From NCBI GenBank assembly GCA_020809705.1, contig CP085833.1, forward strand, positions 3,534,001 to 3,598,000: DNA of 64,000 nucleotides, given 5' to 3'. This document shows positions 23,949 to 35,256 of this stretch, piece by piece. This stretch comes from Calonectria ilicicola. Taxonomy: Eukaryota; Ascomycota; Sordariomycetes; Hypocreales; Nectriaceae. The position numbers and the translations under genes were made by a program. Below the pieces are notes generated by a model. That model did no database searches. It had not been told where the DNA came from and saw nothing but the letters and a program-made list of their open reading frames with translations. Each line of letters starts with the position of its first letter. Position 1 is the first letter of the stretch.

Positions 23949-25434
23949 TTAAACTCGCTTTCGAGGCCTGCCCGAACCCGGCCTTGTTTTGGGCCTTGAA
24001 TCCCTTGCATCAATAACCCTGAATATTCTTGGAGGCAGTGGTGCCATAGGGGGCATGACGGGGGGTTGGTTCATCATTCCAACCCCATGATTTGGAGGCG
24101 GTATGCCTTGTATGATGTTGTGAGGCACCATGTCGTAGGTTGCCGGTGGTATGCGGGGCCACATGGCCATGGTGACATACGAACCGGGTTGGATAAGTTC
24201 GTCCCAGAACTCTGGTAAAATAATCATGGGACGCATATGTGACGGAGGCATCTCGCTGCTGTTGTTGTTGCCGTTGCCGTTATTACTATTATGCGTTTGG
24301 TTGCTGCCACTCGGGCTGCTGTGGTGGTTAAAGGTGCTCCCGTTTTCATGAGCAGCAGGCATTTCGTGACTTCCATTACCGTTAGAAATATTGCGGGTGT
24401 GGGGAGTAGGGTTGAAAGAGATGATTGGCTTGGCGCTCTTCCGTTTTAGTGGTTCAACTGACGATGGTAACGAAACATGGAGGCTATACCGGCCGTTGGC
24501 TACGGCGTTTCCTAGCACACTCTCCATGCCATCGGCTCCAAGGCCCATGAACTGAGCATCAATCGTCATTTTCATGCCCTGTGATTTGTGTTAGCGATGA
24601 GCAGGAATAAAAAGGTTTACAAGTTTTTTGTTTTGTCATTCTTACATCCCACGTTTTGGCTCTTCTCCAGGGAATAAGCATCGTTCGTCCTAGGGAATCC
24701 TTGAATCTGATGGGCAATTTTTGAGCAGGCCGTTCTGGATCTAGTTCCCATGGGACCGGTTGGCCGTGAGCCAGGCCGGCGGTTGATATTGGCCTGACAT
24801 CTGGCGCAGAGCCATGTGGGGCAGTTGACGAAGAACTTGCTTCAGTTACAATCGGGTCTGAAGAATAATAAAATTGCTGGGGTTGCTTGCCCTGGTCGGC
24901 TATTGAAGGGTCCTGAAAGTGGTCTGCAATGTGGACTGACGAGATATGCGCGGGAGGGGAAGAGAGGTGTGGGGGAAGCTCTGAAGAAGTAACATCGTCC
25001 ATGGCGACAAGTCCCGGGGTGTAGCAGGCTTCTTGGGGTTGCTTGCCTTTGTCTATGGTGGGCGAATCCGGAAAATCAGGTTTTGTAAGGTCTGTGGGCG
25101 TCTGAGGTGATGTCTCAACTTGTGGGTCTGGGTCTGGGTTTGGAGAGTGAGGCGAGGCAGTGATGTCAGTGGTGGTGTCTGCATCTTGGACAGCAGCGCT
25201 CTATCACGGGCTTTTAGCAATTGGGTTGGGGGCAGCAATAAGGCGCAAATGAGGCCAACTAACCTCGCCCTCGTTTTGGCTCGAGTCTTGATGAATAGTG
25301 TCCGCATCAGCGCCTGTTGCGTTGTCCGCGTGAGGCGATTCAAGATCAGACACAGCAGCAGCCAGTGGGCTCAGATCCACCTCTTGCGCGGGGACGTTGA
25401 CGCCACAGCCTTGTCCCTCGTCCTCGGGCTCCAT
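23949..25434 (-). CDS. Fungal ubiquitin-like domain (ULD-type) protein
   Basis: Exons 25264-25434, 24646-25200 and 23949-24578 (63- and 67-nt introns) encode 451 residues. The first 160 residues are acidic, Ser/Pro-rich and probably disordered. The folded part begins at LPIRFKDSLGRTMLIPWRRAKTWD, and GMKMTIDAQF follows across the second splice junction. It resumes after a Asn/Ser-rich insert with MIILPEFWDELIQPGSYVTM and MWP. That split pattern (RFKDxxGR...PW...ILPxxWxxxIxPxxxxxMxMWP) matches a ubiquitin-like domain common in filamentous fungi, here interrupted by a long disordered insert. The C-terminus is basic (GRPRKRV) and could target the nucleus. Role unknown. It is divergent from the kelch gene. 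Confidence 0.72.
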
Positions 25435-27123
25435 GTTTACAGAGTGAGCGAGTGAGTGGTTGTCTGCGTGTGTGCCTAGGATACTCCGGGAGAGCAGTCT
25501 TTCTTTCGGGCTCTAAGCAAGCGTGTATGTAGTTGGGTAATGAACGAGGTCGTTGGTCGTTGTGGACTGGATGGTGCCGTCGCGGAATGCTGCGCAAGGC
25601 GGGAGGCTGTCTTGATTGGCCCTGGGCGGCTTGCGCGCAGCCCCGAGGTGATTGGATTGGGGCATCTCAGCTAGCTGCAGTGGGCGGATGCAATGCAACC
25701 AGCGGAACGGACAAAAGGCTGAGGGGCCAATCCTGCAGTGAACGGCTACATTTCAACAAGAGGCTTTGTGTTACTTGGACGAGAGTCGGGTGAGACAGAC
25801 GAGGCATGGCGCAAGCGAGAAGCACTGATGTTACTTTCATGGACGCACTGAGGGAGGGCTGTGCTATGGGGGCTTTTAGGGCAGTGAGGCACCAGTCTAC
25901 ACAAGAGAGTCAAGCCCGCTACGAACACCGCATGGGTTACTAGAGTTAAACGCATAGACTGACTGACTTACTGACTGGCAGGAATACAGGCAGACTCCAG
26001 CAGGTTTCATCAATCTTATGACCATTTCCTCCATGCGTGTCACTAATGCACTCTCTCAATTACCATGTCCCCCCCAGTTGAGGCTTTTCTCTCACCTTCG
26101 CTGGCCATCCATCCCGCATGCAAAGCCTCACTCCCCCATTGCGCGCACAACAAGTAAGTCCCTTGCAACAGGCCGAGAGCAGTCCACTACGGAGCACCCA
26201 TCAGCACCAACAGTGGCCGGGCTGGAAGCTTGCGACGCCACCCACGCCCGGCCAGGCCACCCCACCTCCTCCGGGCAACCCTTGAACGCTTTTCGCTCGC
26301 GCTCGCATTCAGCTTGCGTCTGCTCCGCCGCCATCGCCATCGCTCACAGCCTATTCGCACGCTGTCCCGACCCGCATTTCGGTGGAGGGGGGCGCTGTAT
26401 GCCGCAGCCGAAGTCTTTAATGCGCCGCAGACAGGACGCATCTCCAGCAGCTCCAGCTCCATCCAGCACATGCAAAACTGTCGACTGGTCAGTGAGCACC
26501 CGGCAGGACGCTCTTGTACAAAAATAGCAAAGCCATCTTTTTCTCCAGTCTCCTTCTCCAGGCAGCTCGGCATCGGGTACGACGTTACTGTACTTCGTAT
26601 CAGCGGGCTAACCCCCGATGGGCTAGGTAACCATCGCCAATCCAGCCAGAGACCCCTCCCCAGCCATGATCCATCTCCTCCATCCGCCTTCTCATCCGGT
26701 CCGACGCTCGTCTCATCCTAGCTGTGCTGTTAATTCTCGACCAGCGCCCCATGCTGACGAGGTCTCAGGCCCATGTCCAGCATCATTCATTGTTTACAGT
26801 TTCCCGTTGCTGCGCTGACCTGAAGTAAAAAATCCCACAAAGCCCTCACTACACTCTCTTGCCTCCATCCAGCTAACCAACATACGTCATCCCTCTCACA
26901 CCCACCCTCGTCGCATCCCAGGCCAGTCCCTCCACTCGTGTTCCCCGCTGACAGCTTCGACCTCAAAGCCTGGCCTGTTCTTCTGCAGGCCATCTCTACT
27001 GTTTTTCTCTGGCGCCTTTCTCTCCCATTTTCTTTCTTTCAAGCCTGTGATCAATCCGTCCCATCCCATCACATCCCATCCCCAAGGCCGCTCAAGGCCC
27101 CCCGCACATAAACCACCATCATC
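25435..27123. promoter_or_regulatory. Divergent promoter region, ULD gene / kelch gene
   Basis: 1.7 kb. The last 350 bp before 27124 is C/T-rich and ends with a CATCATCATGG start context. Open frames inside (for example 26018-26721) are read as chance frames in a C-rich leader. Confidence 0.55.
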
Positions 27124-28902
27124 ATGGAGTCCTTTGCGATGTTGAAGCGTCGCACCACCGACCTCCTTCAGAATGTCCACCAGAACCTCCCAACTATGCA
27201 ATTGCCCTCCATTCCTTCCGCTCCCTCCGGGGGCAACGCGCCGCGCAAGTACGACATCAACGGCACCTGGGAACCCATCTTAGACGTCTCGCTCCCGCGC
27301 TCTGCCCACTCTCTCGACATCATCTCTGGCAATGCTTACGTCTTCGGCGGCCAGAGGAATCCTAACGAACCCGCCGACAATGACATGCATGTGATCACTC
27401 TTCCTTGGAGTAGCGCCGGCGCCGATTATTACAAGATCAAGGCCGTTGCTGCCAAGAAGGAGGAGCCTCCGGCACCGGAAGCTGCACCTGCGCCTGTGCC
27501 TGCTGAGGCAGAATCTTCCAAAGCAGCAGAGAAGAAGCCAGAAGAAAAGCCAGAGGAGAAGAAATCAGAGGAGAAGAAAGAGGACGACGACGAAGACGAA
27601 GAAGACGAGGACTCGGAAGAGGACTCGGAGGAGGAGTCTGAAGAGGAATCAGATGAGGAGGAAGCAGCCCAAACTGAGCAACCCCTCGACGATGTGCCAC
27701 TCAAAGAGCCAAAGGGTAAAGAGCCGGCCGGTCCGGAACCTCCTCTCCTCGGCAATGTACCAACGCCTCGAGTTGGACATGCCACCGCCGTCATTGGAAC
27801 CCGCATTTTCTTGTTCGGCGGTCGTGGTGGCCCTGACATGAGACCCATCGACGAGGCCGGCCGTGTTTGGGTCTTCGACACACGTACCAACAACTGGACA
27901 TATCTCGATCCTGCTCCCGCCGTAAAGGGCGGTGCCATCATCCCTCACCCTGCGCCCCGAAGCTACCACTGCGCCACTGCCACCGACCGCCCTCGAGACT
28001 TTGCTATTGCTCGCCCCAAGGAGCCGGAGACATGGTCGCAGTGGGCCCTGGGTGATACTTCCAAGACTGGCATCCCACAGGCGCCAATTGTCGGCAATGT
28101 CGCCGAGGATGCTGTAGACGAGGAATCTGACGGCTATGGCACATTCTTCATCCATGCGGGTCGCCTCGCAAATGGTGAGCGCACAAACGACATCTGGGCC
28201 TTCAATGTGCGTGATCGCACTTGGAGCGAGCTTCCCGCTGCTCCAGGACCTGTTCGAAGCAGCACGGCCATCTGTATTAGCAAGACGAGACTCTTCCGCT
28301 TCGGCGGTTACGACGGCAAGGGAGAGCTTGGCGGACAGCTTGACTTCCTACACCTCGAGGTAGAGACGTTTGATGATCAGGGCACAAAGGGCGAGGTTGC
28401 CATTCGTGCCCGTGGGGGTTGGCAAACCATTCCCGCCGAGAACACGGCAGATTCCCCCACCGAGATTTACGCTGAGCCCTCTCAGGAGTGGCCCGGACAC
28501 CGCAGTGTTCATTCTCTCGAGGCACTTACCATTGGCGGTGGTCAGGAATACCTCGTCCTTATCATGGGTGAGAGCAACCCTGGCGCTGAAGGCCACGATG
28601 GTGGCGGTACCTATTCCAACGAGGTGTGGATGTTCCAAGTCCCTCCTCTGGGTATGACTGTTGGCAGCGTTGCTGCTGCCATGTGGCAGGCTGTCGGCCG
28701 CAAGACTGGCGAGGGCAAGTGGTCCCAGGTTGGCCTGACCCCCTACGACGACGACAACTCGGAAGACATGCCCGCCCACAGAGCATGGCACGCGAGCGCC
28801 GTCATGGGCAATCTTGAGGAGAACGCCATCCTGCTTTGGGGTGGTCTTAGTGAGAACAACAAACGGCTGGATGACGGCTGGATTCTCCGACTAGGCTCCT
28901 GA
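27124..28902 (+). CDS. Kelch-repeat protein with acidic insert
   Basis: Intronless, 592 residues. Kelch units are visible as RSAHSLDIISGNAYVFGGQ (about residue 60), PRVGHATAVIGTRIFLFGGR (about 215), DGYGTFFIHAGR (about 335), VRSSTAICISKTRLFRFGGY (about 380) and HRAWHASAVMGNLEENAILL with WGG near the C-terminus, consistent with a beta-propeller. Between the first and second units there is a roughly 95-residue Pro/Ala/Lys then Asp/Glu-rich insert (about residues 110-205). There is no signal peptide or membrane segment, so it is probably cytosolic or nuclear. Kelch propellers bind partners and may scaffold; no partner can be named. It resembles single-copy Pezizomycotina kelch proteins. Confidence 0.88.
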   Translation: MESFAMLKRRTTDLLQNVHQNLPTMQLPSIPSAPSGGNAPRKYDINGTWEPILDVSLPRSAHSLDIISGNAYVFGGQRNPNEPADNDMHVITLPWSSAGADYYKIKAVAAKKEEPPAPEAAPAPVPAEAESSKAAEKKPEEKPEEKKSEEKKEDDDEDEEDEDSEEDSEEESEEESDEEEAAQTEQPLDDVPLKEPKGKEPAGPEPPLLGNVPTPRVGHATAVIGTRIFLFGGRGGPDMRPIDEAGRVWVFDTRTNNWTYLDPAPAVKGGAIIPHPAPRSYHCATATDRPRDFAIARPKEPETWSQWALGDTSKTGIPQAPIVGNVAEDAVDEESDGYGTFFIHAGRLANGERTNDIWAFNVRDRTWSELPAAPGPVRSSTAICISKTRLFRFGGYDGKGELGGQLDFLHLEVETFDDQGTKGEVAIRARGGWQTIPAENTADSPTEIYAEPSQEWPGHRSVHSLEALTIGGGQEYLVLIMGESNPGAEGHDGGGTYSNEVWMFQVPPLGMTVGSVAAAMWQAVGRKTGEGKWSQVGLTPYDDDNSEDMPAHRAWHASAVMGNLEENAILLWGGLSENNKRLDDGWILRLGS

Positions 28903-29303
28903 GCATTGGGTTATTCCGTATATGTTTAAATGATGATGAAAAGGATCTGATTGGGTATGAACATAACAGAAGTAAAAAACCACAGAAATTTGGTTGTGGG
29001 AATTTGTTGCTTTTTTATTTTTCTTTTTTTTTATTCTTCCTTTTTTTTCAACTTGTTTTTTGCCAGCAGGGTTGCAATACTTCACATGTACAATTTGACT
29101 TCACAGACCACAATGAAACAAACAAGAACCCAGTGTCAGTCACATGGGTAGTTTTGGGATGAATCCACGCTTCTATACCATTTCAGTAGCTTTCCGCGTA
29201 GTCTTATGTACAATCCTTGGCCCTCTCCGCAGCCTTTTCCACCACGACCCAAGAGAAATAGGTAAATAGGTTCCCTTTAACACAAAATCAAAATATATTT
29301 GTT
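28903..29303. terminator. Convergent 3' region with T tracts
   Basis: About 400 bp between the converging kelch and nuo-24 genes. T-rich tracts at about 29008-29048 probably include polyadenylation signals for the kelch transcript. Confidence 0.5.
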
Positions 29304-30412
29304 CTACAAGTCGGCACGCGTCTTCTCAACACCCCAGGGCTCCGACAGCAGGTTGGTCTTTCCGGCGCTGTTCTCGCATGTGTCTCGGCCAGTGAGGGGA
29401 CCGGGCTTGGGGACCTTGACGGATGAGGGGTTGGCTGAGGTGGCGCTCTCCTTGAGGGCCTTGAGCAGGTCGACAACGGTCTCGGGTGTGAGGTCCTCGT
29501 AGTAGTCGTCGTTAATCTGGATCATGGGAGCGTTGACACAGGCACCGAGGCATTCGACCTCGAGGATAGTGAAGAGACCGTCGGCGGTGGTCTCACCCTG
29601 CTTGATGCCGAGGTGGTCCTTGATGGCCTTGACGATGACGTCGGAGCCGCAGCCGCCGAGTTGGCAGGGAGTCTGTTCAGAAGAATAGTCAGCCAATCCG
29701 TAGCTATCTCAAGCTTGGTGGTGCACCATGATCGGCCCCATATCCGGACACATCCGGGAGAGCATTGCCCCGGCCACCACGAGCGATTGCTCGCCAAGCA
29801 CGCCGTATTCTCGAGTAAAAAACCAAAAATCGTGTAGGGGCACACATACCGTTGTGCAAATCTGGACGAAGAACTTGCCGACGGGGGTTCGGTTGTACAT
29901 GGTGTAAAAGGACGCAACCTCGTAAACACGCATGGGGGGCATCTCGAGCAGACGGGCAACCTCGTTCATGACGCTAATGCTAGTGAAACCGTGCTGACGC
30001 TGGCCGAGGTCGAGGAGGGGCATAACGGCGGCCTTCTTATACTGGGGGGGGTATCGCTTGAGGATCTCGGCGATGGCCTTCTCATTCTCGGCGTTGAACT
30101 TGAAAGGGATCTCGGCGTTGTTGTCTTTTGTGTTGCGGTGCTGTCGGGAGACCATGTCAGTCATCTAAAGCATCAAAAAAGAGGCCTCGAGGCCGGCATG
30201 GTATTGTATGAGGCGCGGGAGCGGCAATTGGAGTGCCAATGGCCCGGCTCTGCGGGTTGCCGGCGGAGAGGAGAATTGTGGCCGCTTACCACCATGAGCA
30301 CATCGCTGGGTCGGCGGGCTGTGAGGGAAAAGGCGCGGGACTGGGGGCGGGCCGCCCGCACAGCGGTCCGGATGGCGGAGCGGACAAGGAAGGGGGTGAT
30401 CTTGCTCGCCAT
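29304..30412 (-). CDS. nuo-24: NADH:ubiquinone oxidoreductase 24 kDa subunit (NDUFV2)
   Basis: Complex I peripheral-arm subunit carrying the N1a [2Fe-2S] cluster, in the mitochondrial matrix. Exons 30290-30412, 29850-30140 and 29304-29672 (149- and 177-nt introns) encode 260 residues. The basic N-terminus ([19 protein letters not shown]) is a mitochondrial presequence. The thioredoxin-like domain holds the four cluster cysteines: QICTT at the end of exon 2 and TPCQLGGC at the start of exon 3 (Cys136 and Cys141), then [11 protein letters not shown] (Cys179 and Cys183). FKFNAEN and [20 protein letters not shown] are also characteristic. The start at 30412 is the only ATG giving a presequence. 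Length matches the family. Confidence 0.96.
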
Positions 30413-32898
30413 TGTGGTGGATGGAGGAGAGGGCGTCGATTGGGAGGAGGACTGGACGTGGTGCGAGGTTGAATCGTGAGGCGTCGCCAGGTTCAAAATG
30501 TCGTCGTTCCTCTGGCCGCTCGTTGGAGCTGCTTGCAAAATGCGCTCTCATGATTGGTGCGTTCGGTTGAATCTCGGGTATAGCCGGTGCTGACTGTTGA
30601 TCCGATGAGATGGCCCAAGATATTATGGCACACGCATGATTCACTGGGTAGAGACAATGATTGACTGGATGGAGCGAAACGATAAGAAAATCACCCAAAA
30701 TAAACTTGAAACCAAGTATGAGAATGCCGTTCTAAAATTATACATTTCATATATACATACACACACAAATATATATGATTTAATTCCCGAAGTACTGGGG
30801 GCAGCAGCCTTACTCACTGAATGCCGGATTCTATCGCCCGTGCTCAGGGCAAACTGGGGAAAGTACGTACCTGCCTCTGCAACTGATGTTCTAGCTCCAA
30901 ATATCAGCACAGAGTCAACTGAGGCAAGTGGAATAAGTCATGCTCAACATTCACAACAATTATGAGAAGCCCAGCTATCTCCGGAGGTTTTCAGCTCTCA
31001 TTTCGCCCTTGTCGTTTTAGTCCTAACTAGCCAACTGGATATGCCACCAAATCTTTAGCGAGCAGCCTTGGCTCGCCACTTATCACCTATCCACAATTCA
31101 GCTGGCCGTCAGTGTAACGCTCGGAACAGAAATTGCATGGATTGCCAAGGTCGATGATTCCTCCCGAAATCGCATCACCGGACAGTGCCACCTTTTGGAG
31201 AAGCGGCAGCGCTCTTGGACATTTCCAAGGGTTACCTCAATTGGCCAATGCTTCTCTTACGTCGTCTCAGGACGACAACCAATTCAGACAAATCAAAAGC
31301 ATAGCCAATCGAATCCCCAGGCTATGTTTCTGTTTCTGTTTCTGTCTCTTTATCCCAATGCGCGTTTTACCAAGGCTTTTTTGTCCAACAGTACCTACCA
31401 GCCCTGGCGATTAAACACCAAGTCGAAAAAGGCGTAACCCACTCAATGAATCGCAAAATGTATCCCTGGTTCAGCCACAACTAACATCAATCTCGCCCCT
31501 GGAAACGAGAGAGAGAAATTCACGCAGCTGAAGTAATCTCCTCCGTTCCGGTGATACTGCATTTTTTTTGGTCCAGTTACGCATGAATGATACATGACCT
31601 GACCCTTGCTCTCTGGCCGCGACACCTGACAAGGACATGGGGATTGCACGTACGCACACAACCAACACGCGTTCTCAAAACATTGATGCAAATTGAGTCC
31701 CCGCTCAGAATCAGCATGAATTCGCCCGAGCTAGTCTGGACATGCAACATTCGTACAACGATTCTGAAGGGAACTTGCCACCACGGGAAACAAGCCCCCA
31801 AATGCCAGCCAACGTCTGACATGGTTGGATTGAAGTTGGTTCAACGCCGATCAGCAACCATTTTGAGCGGTCTCACGCTAACCAACGACGGACAATCGAT
31901 GGTACACGTACAGGCCGCCCAATATAAGCTTAAATAAATTTCAGATAATTTTCCAGCCGGATTGAGGTAACATTGCCCTCGAGCAAAGGTCGTCAGTACA
32001 GAGAGTGCTTCCCTTTCAGCTCCGGGAACTTGTCCTGCACACGAGTGCATGGGGCAATGAATTAGGTACATTAGTGCCGCTACGGCAGCTGCTGTGTAAT
32101 TCGTTCGCAGCTCCATCGAATGTCAACTAGAAGGTGTGGAGCACTCCCAAGCAACGCCCGCTGCGCGAGGGCCGGTTCTCGCAACAAACAACGCAAATCG
32201 TCCCATTGACAACGCGGCTCCCAACAAATCACCGGCAAATGGACAAGGAAGGGCTTTCATCTGACCGCAGCATAAGGGCCATTCGGGTTCCAACCCAGGT
32301 CCATGCGGGGTCATGTTGCTTAGACTGTTTGGGACGCCCAGGTTGCCAGGCTAATTTTAGTCCGTAAACTATTGAGGAACATGGCTGAACCTCTCCTTAT
32401 ATATCCCCAGGTCCACGCCTTCTCGCAAGGGGCGCGATATTGGATCTTGTCGACTGAGTCAGTATTGAGACCATTGCCATTGCAGTTGTCGCCAGGCAGC
32501 GCGTCCGACCTTGGATCATTGAGACATTGAACGATTTTGCGCCACCAAAACGTGAACGTCTGACTCTGGCCTATCATCACGACAGAAAGAGGACCTCGTC
32601 ACCCACCCAATCTGAGCCAGCGTCTTTAGGCTAGAGAAGAATTCTGGTGCCAAGATTCATCCCTCCAAAATATCAGGGCATCACGCATCATCGAAAAGGC
32701 AGACTGTTATTCTGCACCACATTAAAGAGAGGCGCTCCTCAATCGTTGCACCACCGACGCATCCACCATCAACTCCCAGAACTAACACGACAAATTTGTT
32801 GCCGCCGAGGATTCATCTTGACTCATTATTTCTTATACTTGAGGCTTTCTATCAAAGTGCACATTTGGCATGGTGTTATCGAGTCATCCAGTGATACG
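30413..32898. promoter_or_regulatory. Divergent spacer nuo-24 / CoA ligase
   Basis: 2.5 kb. No convincing gene. A TTATATAT element at 32397-32404 lies about 495 bp before the ligase start and could be a TATA box with a long leader. A short GTTTCT repeat sits near 31325-31345. Confidence 0.5.
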
Positions 32899-34804
32899 AT
32901 GCCTATCAAATCCCGCTTCAGTCTGTCTATTCCAAATTGCTCAATTCAACAATGGGTTTTTGGTTCTCCTTCAGGGCCCCTTCCTGACAAAAAGGCTTGG
33001 ATCGATGCAGACCGCCCCGACACTCACTTTCTCACTTATTCCGAAGGCAGGCTCCTCGCCAAACGATTCGCAGTCGGGTTAACAGAGGCCGGGCTCCAAC
33101 CAGGCGACAGGGTGGTCGTCTACTCCACTAACAGCATATTCTTCCCAATCGTTGCATTGGGCGTATGGATGGCCGGGGGGATATTCTCTGGTGCCAACCA
33201 TGGGTACGTTGCTCGCGAGCTGGCTCATCAGCTCAAAGACAGTGAGGCGATAATGTTGATCTCGTCGGAGGAGCGTTTTGGCGTTGCCATTGAAGCTGCC
33301 AACTTAATAGGTTTGAGCCACGACCAGGTATTCATGTTCGACTCTACGCTCCCAGATTCACTAGAGCTTGAACACGAGGCCCTGGCAGGTAGCAGGCATT
33401 GGACAGAGCTCATCGCATCTCGAAAGAAAGGTGATGAGTTTGTCTGGACTGAACCAGCAGATTCCAAGACTGCGACCTGCTGTCTCAATTACAGCTCAGG
33501 AACAGTAAGTAACTGTTTCAAATATCCGTGGAAAGAATAATGATGGATCGGTATTAATGAATCGGTTAGACAGGCGTCCCCAAAGGTGCTGAAATAACAC
33601 ACTACAACCATGTCTCCAATGGCACTGGTGTAGTGCACTTTAACAAACTCGATCTTGAATATGAAAATCGAACAGCCCGCTCTGCTGCCCTGTGTTTCCT
33701 TCCAATGTGCCACGCCTTCAGTATGGGATACTTTATCAACTACATTCCCTACGAGCGTATTCCAATTTACGTCATGCCCGTTTTCAACTTCCCCAAGATG
33801 CTTTCGCATATTAAAAACTTTCGTATCACACGAATCTTTACTGCCCCGCCGATTCTCATCCTCCTCACCAAACATCCGCTTGCTCGAAAGGCCGACCTCA
33901 GCTCACTCGACTACGTTGCGTGCGGCGCTGCCCCGTTGCCCAAGGACATTCAGCTTGAGTTTAATAAGATGCTCCCTCAAAATCGCGAGGGGCGGACAGC
34001 CAAGCAGGGTTGGGGCATGACTGAGGCTACTTGCGTGGGCTTTTCCTGGGATCCAAACGCACCATCAAATTCATCGGTCGGTGAGATCCTGCCCAACAGC
34101 CAGGCCAAACTGGTCGATCTAGAGACAGGTGCCGAGGTCACAGAAGCCAACAAGCCGGGCGAGCTGTGGCTCAGTAGCCCGAGCGTTATGCTGGGTTACT
34201 GGCGCAACCCAGCAGCAACAAAGGATGCTTTTGTCATAGATGAGGATGGCACAAAGTGGCTTCGCACAGGAGACGTGGCACATGTGGATAAATACGCTCC
34301 AGGGGCAACCTTCTTTATCGTCGACCGAGTCAAGGAACTCATCAAGGTTAAGGGTTTCCAAGTTGCCCCCGCCGAGCTGGAGGCACTACTTCTAGAGCGC
34401 AAGGATGTTGCTGATGCGGCCGTCATCGGCGTCACCACTCAGGGGCAAGAAGTACCACGGGCTTACATTGTCAAAACACCAGAGGCCAAGGACACGACGG
34501 AAGAAGATATTGCGTCTTGGGTGGCCACCCAAGTTGCACGACACAAGCAGCTAGCAGGCGGTGTGATATTCGTCGACGTCATCCCTAAAAGTCCTGTATG
34601 TCCATCTCTCTTTGCTTTTTTTTAAACTGTTCCTCCTTGTTTTCTTTTCCTTCTTCTCGACATGACTCCCCTATCAAGACAATTTTCTTATTATCGTTTG
34701 ACTAACTTGTGCGCCTGCAGTCTGGAAAAATCCTCCGCAAGACTCTTCGCGAACGAGCGAAGTTGGAGGTGTCCCATGGCGGAGAGGTGCGCCCCAAACT
34801 GTAA
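32899..34804 (+). CDS. 4-coumarate-CoA ligase-like acyl-CoA synthetase
   Basis: ANL-superfamily enzyme that activates a carboxylic acid with ATP and transfers it to CoA. Exons 32899-33504, 33570-34595 and 34721-34804 encode 571 residues. The AMP-binding signature NYSSGTTGVPKG (about residues 197-208) is completed by the first splice junction. GWGMTEAT (about 350), RTGDVAHVD, VDRVKELIKVKGFQVAPAELE (hinge and A8 motif) and KSPSGKILRKTLR with the catalytic lysine (Lys547) follow. The third exon is only 28 codons and is essential, since it carries that lysine. The C-terminus ends PKL, a weak peroxisomal targeting signal at best. The substrate is unknown (phenylpropanoid-like, medium-chain or secondary metabolite acids are all possible). 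Convergent with the FAD oxidoreductase. Confidence 0.9.
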
Positions 34805-35256
34805 AGTGAGCTGGCGGCGCCTTGTACAAGCCTACTAACCCATGTGGTTATTCTGTTGCGTAGGACGTGACACCTGGCACGTCTCATTGCTCAGTGTAGC
34901 ACACTCGGGGGGATTATGCTGAGCAAGCTGCCAAGAGTTTATTTTGGGAAGATGTCGTGTTTCTTTGGTTTCGGTTTTGGTTTTGGTTTGGACATCATGG
35001 ACTAAATTGACTTGAGGGCGTCTGCAGGAAAACTGGTTCTACTTTTTTTAATCATCGGACATATACACATTCGAGGAGATATATATTCACCTGTACAAGG
35101 AGGCTTGGAAGAGTATTGCGTTCAAGGCCAACATATATATTATGAGATACATAGATCTATAAAGAGTATTCTACTCTTATCTATTGCTACGTCCCTGGAT
35201 TCATTGAAGAAGGGCTCTTGTCTAACTTGCCATCTCACAACTTTGCCGTAGCCTTT
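34805..35256. terminator. Convergent 3' region, CoA ligase / FAD oxidoreductase
   Basis: About 450 bp of 3' UTR sequence with a (T)TTTGG-type run at about 34967-34990 and AT-rich stretches (35070-35150). No gene. Confidence 0.5.

Noticed and set aside
29522..29959. 145-codon minus-strand frame inside nuo-24
   Set aside because: Crosses the second intron in another frame; the NDUFV2 exons account for the sequence.
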